Counted from the stretch's first letter, positions 6,931-15,285 are shown. The stretch is 64,000 bases of DNA from Acinetobacter calcoaceticus DSM 30006 = CIP 81.8 (GCF_000368965.1 NZ_KB849780.1:930145-994144), one strand, 5' to 3'. Notes: generated from the sequence alone by a model not told the origin. A program made the numbers and translations.

Positions 6931-8481
6931 ATGGATGCTAGTGGTTTATTTACCGTATTAGGAATTTTTATTGCAATTATTACTTTGATTTCTGAAGAAA
7001 GAAGACAAGATTTTTTCTTAAGGGCTTCAATTAAATATTGGCTATTTTTTATAATTTTGAATCTTATAGCGCTAGGCTTAATTTATTCAAGTGTTATCAT
7101 TTCTGTCTTACAGATAGAACCATTTGAATACATATGGGGATTTGATGAAAAAACTGCAGTTTTGAGCTGTGTCATTTTAATGGGATGTCTTTTTAATTAT
7201 AAATTGTTTGGTAAAAAATTGCCCTCTACGCAATATAAAAATTGGGTTGATAATTCATATAGCCTGCTAAGAGTAAAAAAATATCATGTTTTGAGTTATC
7301 TACTTGAAAAGTATCTTGAACAATTTCTAAATATAATAAATAAGAGAACGAATTATGAAAAGTTTATTAGCATTATTTATAAACATTCAAGGTTAAGTAC
7401 TCATGAACTGTTACAGTTTCCGGCAATACAGGTTAGCAAGGGGCGTAAGTTAAAGTTTTTAATTTTGGAAAAATTTTTATCAATTCTACCAGAGGAAATT
7501 GGAAATAAATCAAAAATATTTAAGTCAATTGAAAGATTGCTAAAATCATCAAGTTTCTTAGATTATTTGATTGAAATACATCCAGTCATTCCAGTTAAAT
7601 TAACTTCAAGCCCATCTTTTTTGTGTGTAGATGAGTTCACAGATAATTTCTTTAAGGGTCTTATTGCTAATAAACATAGTCAGCTATATCGTGAGCTTAA
7701 AGATAATCAGCATTATATGTCTGCAACAGGATATCGTATAGAACCTGAAAACTTTATTTTGAATTATTATTTTTCAGATCCTAATAATGCAATAAAAGCA
7801 AATATATGGAAACCAGTAGGTGATTATATTTGTGATTTTATTAAGCAGCAGAAAGGTAAAGATAACTATTATAATAGTTATTGCGAGTCTTACATTTATA
7901 CCGACGAACTCTGGGAGTGTCCAATTTTTGTGGGAATACAATTCTTTGATGTAATGGTGAAAAGTGCAATTTATAAAAAAATTGATGATAAAATGTGGTT
8001 GAAATATTACGAAATCTTTCTTGATGAAATTTTAAAAAATCTTGATAGAACTGAAAACTCTGAGAATTGGCAAGAATTTCCATTGAAATTTGATTATCTA
8101 ATATACAACTTAGTATCGAATTGTTCTGACTGGGTTAATGCTGCAAATTATCTATACAATGATGAAGTTAAGAGCATTATGGCTGTTCAGTCAGCAAGTG
8201 AATGTTTAGGGATGATGATAAGAAAATTACTTTTATCTGATAAGTTTGATGAGAGTAAAAAAGTATACTATTTAGAAATTATTTTGAAGTTAATGAAAGA
8301 ATTAGATTCTAAAGGTCATGTAAAATTATCTAAAGAAATATATTCTTCAGTGATTGGTGTAACTATGTTTAGTTCAGCGGATCCAGATTTATCGTGGCTG
8401 AAAAATATTTATCGTGATGTTGATCACGTCTTAAGGTTGTCAGGCTCAACTTTTGATAATGAAATAAAAAAAGTACCTTAA
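6931..8481 (+). CDS. Unknown membrane protein with large cytoplasmic helical domain
   Basis: I do not recognise this 516-residue protein. It has three predicted membrane helices near the N-terminus (about residues 4-20, 33-56 and 75-93). A long, probably cytoplasmic, mostly helical region rich in Lys, Ile, Leu, Phe and Tyr follows, with no motif I can name. The gene is far more AT-rich than the neighbouring metabolic operons, pointing to horizontal transfer. It converges with the 225-residue membrane-protein gene; their stop codons overlap inside one perfect palindrome (8466-8493). A role in defence against phage is possible from architecture and neighbours only. Confidence 0.7.
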   Translation: MDASGLFTVLGIFIAIITLISEERRQDFFLRASIKYWLFFIILNLIALGLIYSSVIISVLQIEPFEYIWGFDEKTAVLSCVILMGCLFNYKLFGKKLPSTQYKNWVDNSYSLLRVKKYHVLSYLLEKYLEQFLNIINKRTNYEKFISIIYKHSRLSTHELLQFPAIQVSKGRKLKFLILEKFLSILPEEIGNKSKIFKSIERLLKSSSFLDYLIEIHPVIPVKLTSSPSFLCVDEFTDNFFKGLIANKHSQLYRELKDNQHYMSATGYRIEPENFILNYYFSDPNNAIKANIWKPVGDYICDFIKQQKGKDNYYNSYCESYIYTDELWECPIFVGIQFFDVMVKSAIYKKIDDKMWLKYYEIFLDEILKNLDRTENSENWQEFPLKFDYLIYNLVSNCSDWVNAANYLYNDEVKSIMAVQSASECLGMMIRKLLLSDKFDESKKVYYLEIILKLMKELDSKGHVKLSKEIYSSVIGVTMFSSADPDLSWLKNIYRDVDHVLRLSGSTFDNEIKKVP

Positions 8482-8493
8482 GGTACTTTTTTT
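8466..8493. terminator. Perfectly palindromic bidirectional terminator holding both stop codons
   Basis: The 28 bases are an exact palindrome: seven A, GTACC, TTAA, GGTAC, seven T. Both convergent genes (6931-8481 and 9155-8478) end inside it, their TAA stops sharing two bases. Each protein therefore ends in the same residues, IKKVP. It should act as an intrinsic terminator on both strands. Confidence 0.9.
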
Positions 8494-9155
8494 ATTTTAG
8501 ATATATCGATTGGCTTTGTATATTCTTCTGGGAGATATACTATGGCTACCTGTTTATAAGGACTTATTCCATAGCATTTATTATTGCCACATAAGATTGG
8601 GTGCATCAAAGTTTTTTTACCATTTCTAGTAATATATCCTAGGTTCTCTATTGGTTGAGTTGAAGTCAGAATATCTAAAACTTCTTTTTCAACGGCTTTA
8701 ACCCCTTGAGAATAGTGGTATAAAATTAAACCCAAAGTAAAAATTAGCATAAGTATGTAAAAAATACACAAGCCCCAAAAGCTGTTTAAAAAACCTTTTA
8801 TTTCATTTTTAATTTTAGAAATTTTTGACTTTGTAAAAACTTCTGCTTTACCTAAGAAATCTTTAAAATGTATTTTTTCTTTTTTATATTTTATATACCA
8901 AATAAATATAAGAACTAAAAACAAAAATATAATTAATTCACCACCCACTATTATTAATTTTGATAATGTTTCTAAAAGAAGTAAGGCAGTATTTAAATAT
9001 CCAAATAACATTACTTCTGGATAGTCCAAGCTTAAAGAAAAAATTTCAATATTTAAAGGTTCACAATAACCTGCATAGCGGGCGAATTGACAGGCATATA
9101 CTAATGCGGGTAAGTAGATAAGAAAAAAAGATATACGTTTTAAAAACTGTTCCAT
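8478..9155 (-). CDS. Unknown small multi-pass membrane protein
   Basis: This 225-residue protein is not recognised. Hydrophobic segments are visible at about residues 8-26, 47-66, 70-90 and 127-148. A charged loop separates the third and fourth (KYKKEKIHFKDFLGK), and a soluble C-terminal domain of about 75 residues has a CGNNKCYG pair of cysteines that could form a disulfide if periplasmic. It lies 37 bases downstream of the SRA-like/HNH endonuclease gene on the same strand, so it may be the third gene of a NUDIX-endonuclease operon. It is as AT-rich as the rest of the island. Confidence 0.65.
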   Translation of the reverse strand: MEQFLKRISFFLIYLPALVYACQFARYAGYCEPLNIEIFSLSLDYPEVMLFGYLNTALLLLETLSKLIIVGGELIIFLFLVLIFIWYIKYKKEKIHFKDFLGKAEVFTKSKISKIKNEIKGFLNSFWGLCIFYILMLIFTLGLILYHYSQGVKAVEKEVLDILTSTQPIENLGYITRNGKKTLMHPILCGNNKCYGISPYKQVAIVYLPEEYTKPIDISKIKKVP

Positions 9156-9192
9156 TATTTTTCCATTAAATTTTCTATGAAATGATTATGAT

Positions 9193-10026
9193 TCAAGAGT
9201 GGGGTTGTAAATTTCTGGTATTTATTAAAATTTTTTCCCGATCTTTCTCAGCATTCACAATATGCATTTTCTTATGGCAGTTTGGGCAAAGTGCAACAGT
9301 ATTTTCGACGGTGTCTGGTCCACCATGTGCCAACCATTCAATATGGTGAGTTTCCAGATAGGGCTCACCATTTTGGTCTTCAAAAGGGGCAGGCTGTTCA
9401 CAGAGTTGACAAATGCCATTTGCTAAACGTTTTGCAAGCTGGGCAATGGCATCTGAACGAATAAAGTATTTCGTCTTTGTATTACGGTAGCTGACTTGCG
9501 TTTGTGCGGTAGCATGGGCATCTGCTATCAATTGCTCAATCGATTTCTTCTTATACTTACGCTGCTTTTTCTGACTAGTTCGCTCTATGGTCTCTACGCT
9601 AATCGCCATATTTGAATCAGATAATTTAACCGGGAATATCCAGACTAACCGATCTTGTTTATTGGCATCAGGTTGAACTTTTTGATATGGATCTGCTACG
9701 AGAGTAACAGGACCTTGATAGATATATTCTTTATCGACAAACACTTCAAAAAGATGGACAGAAACACCATTACTATTACTTTCAGCAAGTGTTCTATTTT
9801 GACTTATTAATCCCTGGTCACCGAGCTGGCCCATGCCGGTGTAATGCAGCTCATCACCGATCCATCTATCTTCGTAGATGGACTCGACATGGTTTGAGAC
9901 AATGATAAGGGTATTGGTCTTTTTGGATCTACGCATTCCGCCCTGAGGTGAGCAAAGGAAGTAATCACGTAATCCAGCATTATCTAAAATGGTACCTGGT
10001 TTTAATTGTCTAAAATCTTTCAACAT
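9193..10026 (-). CDS. HNH endonuclease with SRA-like N-terminal domain (McrA/type IV-like)
   Basis: The 277-residue protein has an N-terminal domain resembling the SRA-type modified-base reader of ScoMcrA-like enzymes. The GDELHYTGMGQLGDQ segment (about residues 57-71) is the most characteristic part. At the C-terminus is a zinc-bound HNH nuclease: CQLC (206-209), LETHHIEWLAHGG (224-236), and ALCPNCHKKMH (245-255). This architecture is known for restriction of DNA with modified cytosine or phosphorothioate. The gene overlaps the upstream NUDIX gene by 7 bases, so the two are translated together. Which modification it reads is not visible. It is most likely a phage-defence enzyme. Confidence 0.82.
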   Translation of the reverse strand: MLKDFRQLKPGTILDNAGLRDYFLCSPQGGMRRSKKTNTLIIVSNHVESIYEDRWIGDELHYTGMGQLGDQGLISQNRTLAESNSNGVSVHLFEVFVDKEYIYQGPVTLVADPYQKVQPDANKQDRLVWIFPVKLSDSNMAISVETIERTSQKKQRKYKKKSIEQLIADAHATAQTQVSYRNTKTKYFIRSDAIAQLAKRLANGICQLCEQPAPFEDQNGEPYLETHHIEWLAHGGPDTVENTVALCPNCHKKMHIVNAEKDREKILINTRNLQPHS

Positions 10027-10430
10027 GCTGTAGTCTTATTATCAAGTAAGTATTTCACGATGGGGATATCAGCAGCAGCCCAGTCGAGCTGTTCTAATTC
10101 ATCGATAGTGCACCATTGTACATCCTGGTGCTCACTTAAAGCCAATTCTTCAATAGTCTTAGTCACGCACATAAAAGTGGCCAGCTCAATATTAAAGTTG
10201 GGGTAGCCGTGCTCTACAGTTAATAGATACTCTGTTACTTCTATATCAAGATTAAGCTCTTCTTTAATTTCTCGAATGAGCGCTTGCTCGAGTGTTTCTT
10301 CAGCTTCTACTTTGCCACCCGGGAATTCATACTTATTCGATAAATAGGGATACTTATGCTCACCTTTAAGGGCGCATAAAATTTTATCCTGGTGCCAGAT
10401 GACTGCAGCAACGACGTCTAGAGATTTCAT
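10020..10430 (-). CDS. NUDIX hydrolase, MutT/CTP pyrophosphohydrolase type
   Basis: The 136-residue protein has a complete Nudix box: GGKVEAEETLEQALIREIK, residues 38-56, followed by EEL. It is close in size to MutT and to NudG-type (deoxy)nucleotide pyrophosphohydrolases, which remove oxidised or modified pyrimidine nucleotides. Its 3' end overlaps the start of the SRA-like/HNH nuclease gene by 7 bases, which implies translational coupling. A reasonable inference is that it cleans modified nucleotides from the pool so the host's own DNA is not marked for the nuclease, or that it attacks modified phage nucleotides. It could also be a plain housekeeping MutT paralogue captured beside the nuclease. 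Confidence 0.85.
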   Translation of the reverse strand: MKSLDVVAAVIWHQDKILCALKGEHKYPYLSNKYEFPGGKVEAEETLEQALIREIKEELNLDIEVTEYLLTVEHGYPNFNIELATFMCVTKTIEELALSEHQDVQWCTIDELEQLDWAAADIPIVKYLLDNKTTAC

Positions 10431-10476
10431 TTTTGTCTCGTGTAATTATCAAAATTCAAATCGAGTTCTATTAAAT

Positions 10477-10944
10477 TTAATCAATGATCGTTAATGGTCT
10501 TCTATTAAATTTAAATAAAAACTTCCATTGGCGTAATTCAGGACACTCGATAGGATAGTAATCATTCATAATATCGAGGAAATTTTGATTAAATCCAGCT
10601 TCTTTAAAAAGCTTTAGTTTTGAGTTAAAAGACTGTTCTCCATAATGTTCTTTAGTCGCTTGAGTCCCGTAAGCAGGTAACCATTCATAAAACTCTAGCA
10701 GGATTTTTACTCGTTGATTAGTCTTCATCCCACATTTAAGTGTTCTCTCATAATTTTTATAATAATTCAAAAGTTTGGCCTGAATCCAATTTCCATTAAA
10801 GAAAAGGTGGCCCTCAAATGAACCAGATTCGAAACTACCTTCGATAATGGTATTGTTGTGTGTCCCTTTAAAAGATGTAGCTGGTAAATAAGTACTAAAG
10901 CTCATATTATTTATGTTATTCAATGATTTATTTAATCCTAGCAC
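10477..10944 (-). CDS. Hypothetical protein
   Basis: The protein (155 residues) is not recognised. The N-terminal third is polar and repetitive in style (TIIEGSFESGSFEGHLFFNG), like a short beta-strand repeat; the rest is mixed, with aromatic-rich helices and no cysteine motif. There is no signal peptide. It ends 46 bases before the NUDIX start and lies on the same strand, so it could be the first gene of that operon, though the gap also leaves room for a separate promoter. An alternative start is the internal ATG at residue 14. Confidence 0.55.
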   Translation of the reverse strand: MLGLNKSLNNINNMSFSTYLPATSFKGTHNNTIIEGSFESGSFEGHLFFNGNWIQAKLLNYYKNYERTLKCGMKTNQRVKILLEFYEWLPAYGTQATKEHYGEQSFNSKLKLFKEAGFNQNFLDIMNDYYPIECPELRQWKFLFKFNRRPLTIID

Positions 10945-10981
10945 TTATAAAAATATGAGTAAACGTAACTATAGGTAAAAT

Positions 10982-11329
10982 ATGATAAAAAGATATTTAA
11001 TTAGTGGGCTATTTGCTATAAGTCTCAGCATGAATATCCATGCAAATGAGGAGACTCTAAGTGCTCAAACCACTAAACCAGGACCAAAAGATCTAACAGC
11101 AGAGGCACGTATAAAACTATATAAAAATGGTTCGTTCGAGGTAGTTCTTACAAAGAGTAGTGGTGATCCAGTGCAAGATGACAAAATTTTAAAAATGATT
11201 AGAGCTGCAAACTTTAAGAAATTTCAGGAAAAGCTAAATCTTAGATATAAGAATTTGGATTACCCAGTTTACTTCAGTCAACCATTTATAATTACACCTG
11301 GTACAGACAAAGTTAAAACCGAAGAATAA
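10982..11329 (+). CDS. Small periplasmic protein resembling a TonB C-terminal domain
   Basis: The 115-residue product has a signal peptide (about residues 1-21, cleavage after IHA). The mature part has the pattern seen in TonB C-terminal domains: a strand around ARIKLYKNGSFEVVLTKSSG (about residues 41-60), an acidic DD pair, a helix with AANFKKF, then a strand. It lacks the membrane anchor and proline-rich linker of real TonB, so it cannot energise a receptor by itself. The start follows TATAGGTAAAAT. A hairpin terminator follows at 11389. Confidence 0.6.
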   Translation: MIKRYLISGLFAISLSMNIHANEETLSAQTTKPGPKDLTAEARIKLYKNGSFEVVLTKSSGDPVQDDKILKMIRAANFKKFQEKLNLRYKNLDYPVYFSQPFIITPGTDKVKTEE

Positions 11330-11388
11330 ATCTATTTTTTGCGTTATAGTGGGCGAAGTCCAAGAAAATTGCACTATTGTCCTAAGAG

Positions 11389-11415
11389 AAAGCTCATAAA
11401 GATATGGGCTTTTTT
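11389..11415 (+). terminator. Intrinsic terminator after the TonB-C-like gene
   Basis: AAAGCTCAT (11389-11397) pairs with ATGGGCTTT (11404-11412), with one G-U pair, and a T run follows. Confidence 0.75.
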
Positions 11416-11523
11416 ATTACACATTGCTTAAAATATATACAGAAACCTCGCTAAAACGAGTTGGAAGGCTACAAACGCGAATGATACTTTAAGTTTCACT
11501 CTTCCCAATAAGTGAGGTGAGCA

Positions 11524-11664
11524 ATGAAATTGTTAGCTTTGTTCAGTATGGGAGTTGCAGCGAGTTATTGGTATGAAACTATAAAAAATAGCAAGCCAGC
11601 TCTTCTGAAACCAACTTTTGATGAAATAGTAAAAAACTTTGTATTAGCAGAATTTAATGCCTAA
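11524..11664 (+). CDS. 46-residue hydrophobic peptide, copy 1
   Basis: The ORF has a strong ribosome site, GAGGTGA, a few bases before the ATG. The peptide starts with a short hydrophobic helix (MKLLALFSMGVAASYWY) followed by a polar tail ending in VLAEFNA. The paralogue at 31521-31661 differs at only three residues, all without changing the length, so this looks like a real gene. Function is unknown; a single-span membrane peptide, such as a type I toxin-like or regulatory peptide, is possible. The long structured leader would suit post-transcriptional control. Confidence 0.65.
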   Translation: MKLLALFSMGVAASYWYETIKNSKPALLKPTFDEIVKNFVLAEFNA

Positions 11665-11692
11665 TACATACCGTTAATTTTAATTAAATAAA

Positions 11693-11718
11693 AAGCTCAT
11701 CGGAAGGTGGGTTTTTTT
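11693..11718 (+). terminator. Terminator of the small-peptide unit, copy 1
   Basis: AAGCTCATC pairs with GGTGGGTTT around a GGAA loop, and a run of T follows. Copy 2 at 31690 restores a G-C pair where this copy has G-U. Confidence 0.8.
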
Positions 11719-11821
11719 TATTGTTATGGATTTTAGAATTGTCTTTTAGAATAAATACTCAAACTCACTTGTTTATTTAGTTGTGTTGAACTAACAATGC
11801 TAAAAAACAGGGGGGTAAAGA

Positions 11822-12004
11822 ATGAAATCAAGAATTGACTACATTCCGAATGAGGACCAAGAAGAAGAATCTTTGCTTACAGCAAAGATTGATTCGGAAA
11901 TTGAAAAATTAAGGAAAAGAAGTGATGAGCGACTGCTATCCTATATTGATGAGGAGAAAAATATTAACTTTAAAATTCAGATAGAATCTGCAATAAAGAG
12001 TTGA
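11822..12004 (+). CDS. Small charged hypothetical protein
   Basis: A 60-residue ORF starts after AGGGGGGTAAAGA, a good ribosome site. The peptide is highly charged and probably helical, with a likely coiled-coil stretch (KIDSEIEKLRKRSDERLLSY). No signal peptide or family is recognised. A terminator with a ten-base stem lies 120 bases downstream (12123). It may be a small regulatory or antitoxin-like protein, but the sequence alone does not say so. Confidence 0.5.
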   Translation: MKSRIDYIPNEDQEEESLLTAKIDSEIEKLRKRSDERLLSYIDEEKNINFKIQIESAIKS

Positions 12005-12376
12005 TATAAAATTTTTATCAATTATTTTGATACTCGATCAATAAAAAATTCTGAATTTTAACCATTACTCATATTTATACAATGCGTTTAAACTTGCTGA
12101 ATAGATTACAACATTACATAAGGCCCCACTAACTATCGACTATTAGTGGGGCTTTTTATTTTTAAATTATTTCGAATTATAAAAAATCATGGATTAAAAA
12201 ATGTGACTTAAGTTGCCTTATGAATTATTTTTGTGGATTGCTTTGGCAGATAGTTTCATAGTTTTACATGGGTTGCTTTTTGTTCAATCAATCTTACATA
12301 TAGCAACGTTATATCCATCATACTTTCTTAAAAATCTGACTAACGGACAAAGTCAGAATAAGAAGGAGAGATAACA
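12005..12376. other. Gene-free AT-rich stretch
   Basis: No convincing ORF is seen here. It holds a strong terminator (12123-12157) and, just before the next gene, a TCTGACT/AGTCAGA hairpin (about 12336-12358) followed by AAGGAGAG, the ribosome site of the gene at 12377. Confidence 0.6.
12123..12157 (+). terminator. Intrinsic terminator with CTAACTATCGACTATTAG core
   Basis: GCCCCACTAA (12123-12132) pairs with TTAGTGGGGC (12143-12152), followed by TTTTTATTTTT. The loop resembles those of terminators at 32621 and 33220 in the second island. Confidence 0.85.
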
Positions 12377-12826
12377 ATGTCACAATTTTTAATTATTGCT
12401 GAGAAGGTTTATAAAAAATTTGAGGATGCAAAATTGTTCTCTGAAAATATTATCGAGCAGTTGAATAATTTAGTAAGTATTATCCGACAAGAGATAAAAG
12501 GAACACCTTACAAACTTAAGTATAATTTTATTAACTTTGAAGAGTGTCTCAACAAGCCTTTAAGTGAATGTATGATTAAGCTGGATATCAGTTTAATGCC
12601 TTCGTATAAGAATAAGTGTGAATATATTATGTGGTTGGCAAGCTTTATTGAAAGAATAACAACAGGCGGTCAGCGAAAATTCCCTCCTTTGAAAAAGCAT
12701 AAGCCACATACGGTTTTACAAGACATGGGGAGTGAAGAAGTTAAAGCGCATAAGGTAGATCTCGGAAAAATGATTACGAACTATTTTGATTCACCGGAAT
12801 TTAAGAAAGTTTTGGAAAAAAATTAA
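12377..12826 (+). CDS. Hypothetical cytoplasmic protein
   Basis: The 149-residue protein is not recognised. It has no signal peptide or membrane helix. The N-terminal half is helical (AEKVYKKFEDAKLFSENIIE), the middle is mixed, and the C-terminal part is Lys- and His-rich (PPLKKHKPHT) before an amphipathic helix. AAGGAGAGATAACA gives a very good ribosome site. It stands alone between a terminator-containing spacer and a degraded ORF. An immunity or small regulatory role is possible but unsupported. Confidence 0.6.
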   Translation: MSQFLIIAEKVYKKFEDAKLFSENIIEQLNNLVSIIRQEIKGTPYKLKYNFINFEECLNKPLSECMIKLDISLMPSYKNKCEYIMWLASFIERITTGGQRKFPPLKKHKPHTVLQDMGSEEVKAHKVDLGKMITNYFDSPEFKKVLEKN

Positions 12827-12938
12827 AAAATCCGAAAGTATGGAAAAGATAGGGGTAGTACCGCACTTCTATACTTGATGGAGTGGATCATAACCGCATC
12901 TAATGGCGTTTTTTTACAGTTAGAAATTTAGGTCGTAA

Positions 12939-13148
12939 TTTGCACAAGCAGATGAGCCTTACAAAATTTTCTCAGTATTTGAATTTGGAGATATTTTTTC
13001 GAAGGATAAAAGTATTCCCAAAGTATTAACACCTCTACTACATCACTTTTTAATTGGCGTGGGTGTGGATCCAATTCATGCGAAAGAAGCTCTTACTAAC
13101 CATTTTCGGTACTTGGATAATCCTCAAGAAACGCCATGCTTCGGTTAA
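12939..13148 (+). pseudogene. Start-less ORF remnant
   Basis: Directly after an in-frame TAA (12936-12938), 69 codons stay open to the TAA at 13146-13148, with no ATG and no early alternative start. The translation looks protein-like (EPYKIFSVFEFGDIFSKDKS near the start, ending QETPCFG). It is best read as the 3' end of a gene whose front is lost. The rest of 12827-13308 holds no gene; a GGCTG/CAGCC hairpin (13169-13200) resembles the one after the dehydrogenase gene at 53577. Confidence 0.4.
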
Positions 13149-13249
13149 TTTTATTATTTAAATTAATTTGGCTGGGCATTCTATCATCAGGATGCACAGC
13201 CCATACGATTAATAGCAATCTAAGTGTTTCAATCTGCGTTAAAGCAATA

Positions 13250-13276
13250 TAAAGAAAGCCCTGAACAATCAGGGCC
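13250..13276 (-). terminator. Terminator of the metallo-beta-lactamase-fold gene
   Basis: GCCCTGA and TCAGGGC form a seven-base stem with a four-base loop. On the minus strand it is followed by TTTCTTT, placing it 33 bases after the stop of the gene at 13309-14190. Confidence 0.75.
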
Positions 13277-13308
13277 TTCCAATATAAACTTAACGTGCGT
13301 CTTAAAAC

Positions 13309-14190
13309 TTAGAAAGAGATTGTTTCACCATCTAAAGGAATCAATACTTTATCTTGAATACCTTTTTCTTTTATATATTCAGAGAGCTGGGCACGTGATA
13401 CAGACATATGGTTAATTGCATCCATATGTACAGCAACAATTTTAGCCTTAGGTGCTTTTTGAGTAGCGTGATAAGTATCTTCTTTACCCATGATAATGGA
13501 TTCTTTATATCCGTCCATCAATGCATTACCTGTATTTAATACAATCACTTCTGGTTTAAATTTCTCTATAGCTTGATCGACCTCGGGACGCCAAATAGTA
13601 TCACCAGCAACATAAATTGTTTCATGACCAACTGCTTCAAAAACCATACCCATGGCTTCACCTAAAGCGGCTCCTAGCTTAGTATTGCGATACATCTCAT
13701 CAGTACCATGTTGGCCACCAATTTTAGTTATTTTGACCCCTTCAAATGTCGTCTGAGTTAAGATACGTACATCCTTAAAACCTTGAGACCGAATGGTCTT
13801 TTGATCATCTTTATTTTGTACAAAAACAGGCATGTTCTTTGGTATAGCTGCTTGTGCAGCATCATCCCAATGATCTAAATGAGTATGTGTAACGATAATG
13901 GCGTCAACACCTTCTAAAATCGTTTCAGGTTTAATAGGCAAATCTACCAAGGGATTACGCAAATAACTCCGGTAAGTATTTGGGAATCCTTCATAAAAAC
14001 CTTTTTTTGCAAACATTGGATCAACTAAGAAAGTGGTATCTGCATACGTAATTTTTACCGTTGCATTACGAATTTCTTGCAAGTGAGTTATCTTCGAAGT
14101 GTCTCTTTGGGTACTGTCATTCGCATATAAACTGAATGAAGCCGTTGCTAAAGTAATAGCGAGTAGAGAACTATTTAAGATTTTTTTCAT
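13309..14190 (-). CDS. Exported MBL-fold metallo-hydrolase (UPF0173/lactonase-like)
   Basis: The 293-residue protein has a signal peptide (about residues 1-23, cleavage after LYA). It carries the dinuclear-zinc motif THTHLDHWD (101-109), AGDT with the bridging Asp at 197, and a late His in VHMDAINH (about 254-261). This is the UPF0173 / L-ascorbate-lactonase-like branch rather than a beta-lactamase. It probably hydrolyses a lactone or another ester in the periplasm. The divergent AraC/GATase gene (14326) starts 135 bases away and is the likely regulator. Confidence 0.85.
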   Translation of the reverse strand: MKKILNSSLLAITLATASFSLYANDSTQRDTSKITHLQEIRNATVKITYADTTFLVDPMFAKKGFYEGFPNTYRSYLRNPLVDLPIKPETILEGVDAIIVTHTHLDHWDDAAQAAIPKNMPVFVQNKDDQKTIRSQGFKDVRILTQTTFEGVKITKIGGQHGTDEMYRNTKLGAALGEAMGMVFEAVGHETIYVAGDTIWRPEVDQAIEKFKPEVIVLNTGNALMDGYKESIIMGKEDTYHATQKAPKAKIVAVHMDAINHMSVSRAQLSEYIKEKGIQDKVLIPLDGETISF

Positions 14191-14325
14191 ATCTAATTCC
14201 AGATAATTTACTGATATTGGAATTATGAGGAAAGATAAAAATATAGAAAATTGTCCTTAAGGACAACTATCGAAACTATTAGGACAAAATGCTATATTTA
14301 TACTTTTCACGGTTGAAGAATTTGT

Positions 14326-15285
14326 ATGGAAATACCAGTCATTGGGCTATTTGTTTATCCCAATATAAATCCATTCCATTTTTCTATTCCCCATATTATT
14401 TTCAATATAAAAATTGAGGATAAGAGCTTATTTAAGCTAAAAATATTTTCGATTGATGGACAACCTGTAAAAACTGAACAATCAATGGTAATTATTCCTG
14501 ATGGAGGAATAGAACTAATCCCTGAATTTGATCTTATCGTTATTCCTGGTTGGGATGATTTTAACCATAAGCCAGAACCTTCTCTTATTGAAAGCCTTCA
14601 ACAAGCGTATCAAAAAGGGAATAAACTTGTTGGTCTTTGCTATGGCACTTATGCACTAGCGTATGCTGGTTTGTTAAACAATAAAAAAGCCACTACGCAC
14701 TGGTTGGCTGAACAAGATTTTAACGAAAGATTTCCTGATATTAAACTCGATTCAGATGCTCTTTATATAGAAGACCAGAGAATTATTACATCTGCTGGTA
14801 CAGGAGCAGCTCTTGACTGTTGTCTATATTTAGTTCGTGAAATATATAACGCACAAATTGCGAATAAAGTATCTAGAGTCATGGTCATTCCTCCACATCG
14901 AGAAGGGGGACAGGCCCAATTCATTGAACAACCTGTGGCGAATTCAAGTCAAGATGCGCAAATTAATGTCTTGCTCGATTTTCTAAGAAAAAATTTAGCT
15001 CAGCAGCATAGTATTGAAGCATTAGCTGAACAATCACATATGACACGTAGGACATTTACAAGGCATTTTAAAAAAGCGACTGGAATGACTTTGGTAGAAT
15101 GGATCAATGCAGAAAGAATTAGGTATAGCTGTGAATTATTGGAAACAACGAAACTGCCTATTGAACAAATAACCGAGCTCTCTGGTTTCAATAATACGGT
15201 TATGTTTAGGAAAAAGTTTCGTGAAAAATATGGCACAAGTCCTCAAGCTTGGAGGAAAGCTTTTGGCAGTATTGAGGAAAAATAA
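14326..15285 (+). CDS. GlxA/FtrA-type AraC regulator with DJ-1/PfpI domain
   Basis: The 319-residue protein combines an N-terminal DJ-1/PfpI class-I-amidotransferase-like domain (about residues 5-190) with a C-terminal AraC DNA-binding region of two helix-turn-helix motifs (about 220-315). The nucleophile-elbow region GLCYGTYALAYAG keeps a cysteine, but in this class the domain usually senses a ligand. The second recognition helix includes SGFNNTVMFRKKFREKYG, an AraC signature. It is divergent from the exported MBL-fold hydrolase and probably activates it. Confidence 0.9.
   Translation: MEIPVIGLFVYPNINPFHFSIPHIIFNIKIEDKSLFKLKIFSIDGQPVKTEQSMVIIPDGGIELIPEFDLIVIPGWDDFNHKPEPSLIESLQQAYQKGNKLVGLCYGTYALAYAGLLNNKKATTHWLAEQDFNERFPDIKLDSDALYIEDQRIITSAGTGAALDCCLYLVREIYNAQIANKVSRVMVIPPHREGGQAQFIEQPVANSSQDAQINVLLDFLRKNLAQQHSIEALAEQSHMTRRTFTRHFKKATGMTLVEWINAERIRYSCELLETTKLPIEQITELSGFNNTVMFRKKFREKYGTSPQAWRKAFGSIEEK

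Larger units (their letters stand above)
11415..11718 (+). repeat. 300-bp duplicated unit with small-peptide gene, copy 1
   Basis: This stretch matches 31413-31715 over its full length. The last two-thirds, covering the small ORF and terminator, is almost identical, and the first third is more diverged. It holds an untranslated leader with a CTCG/CGAG hairpin (11447-11460), a 46-codon ORF and a terminator. No flanking target duplication was noticed. Confidence 0.85.

Noticed and set aside
13309..14190. Metallo-beta-lactamase (antibiotic resistance)
   Set aside because: The motif spacing and neighbours match the UPF0173/lactonase-like branch, not class B beta-lactamases.
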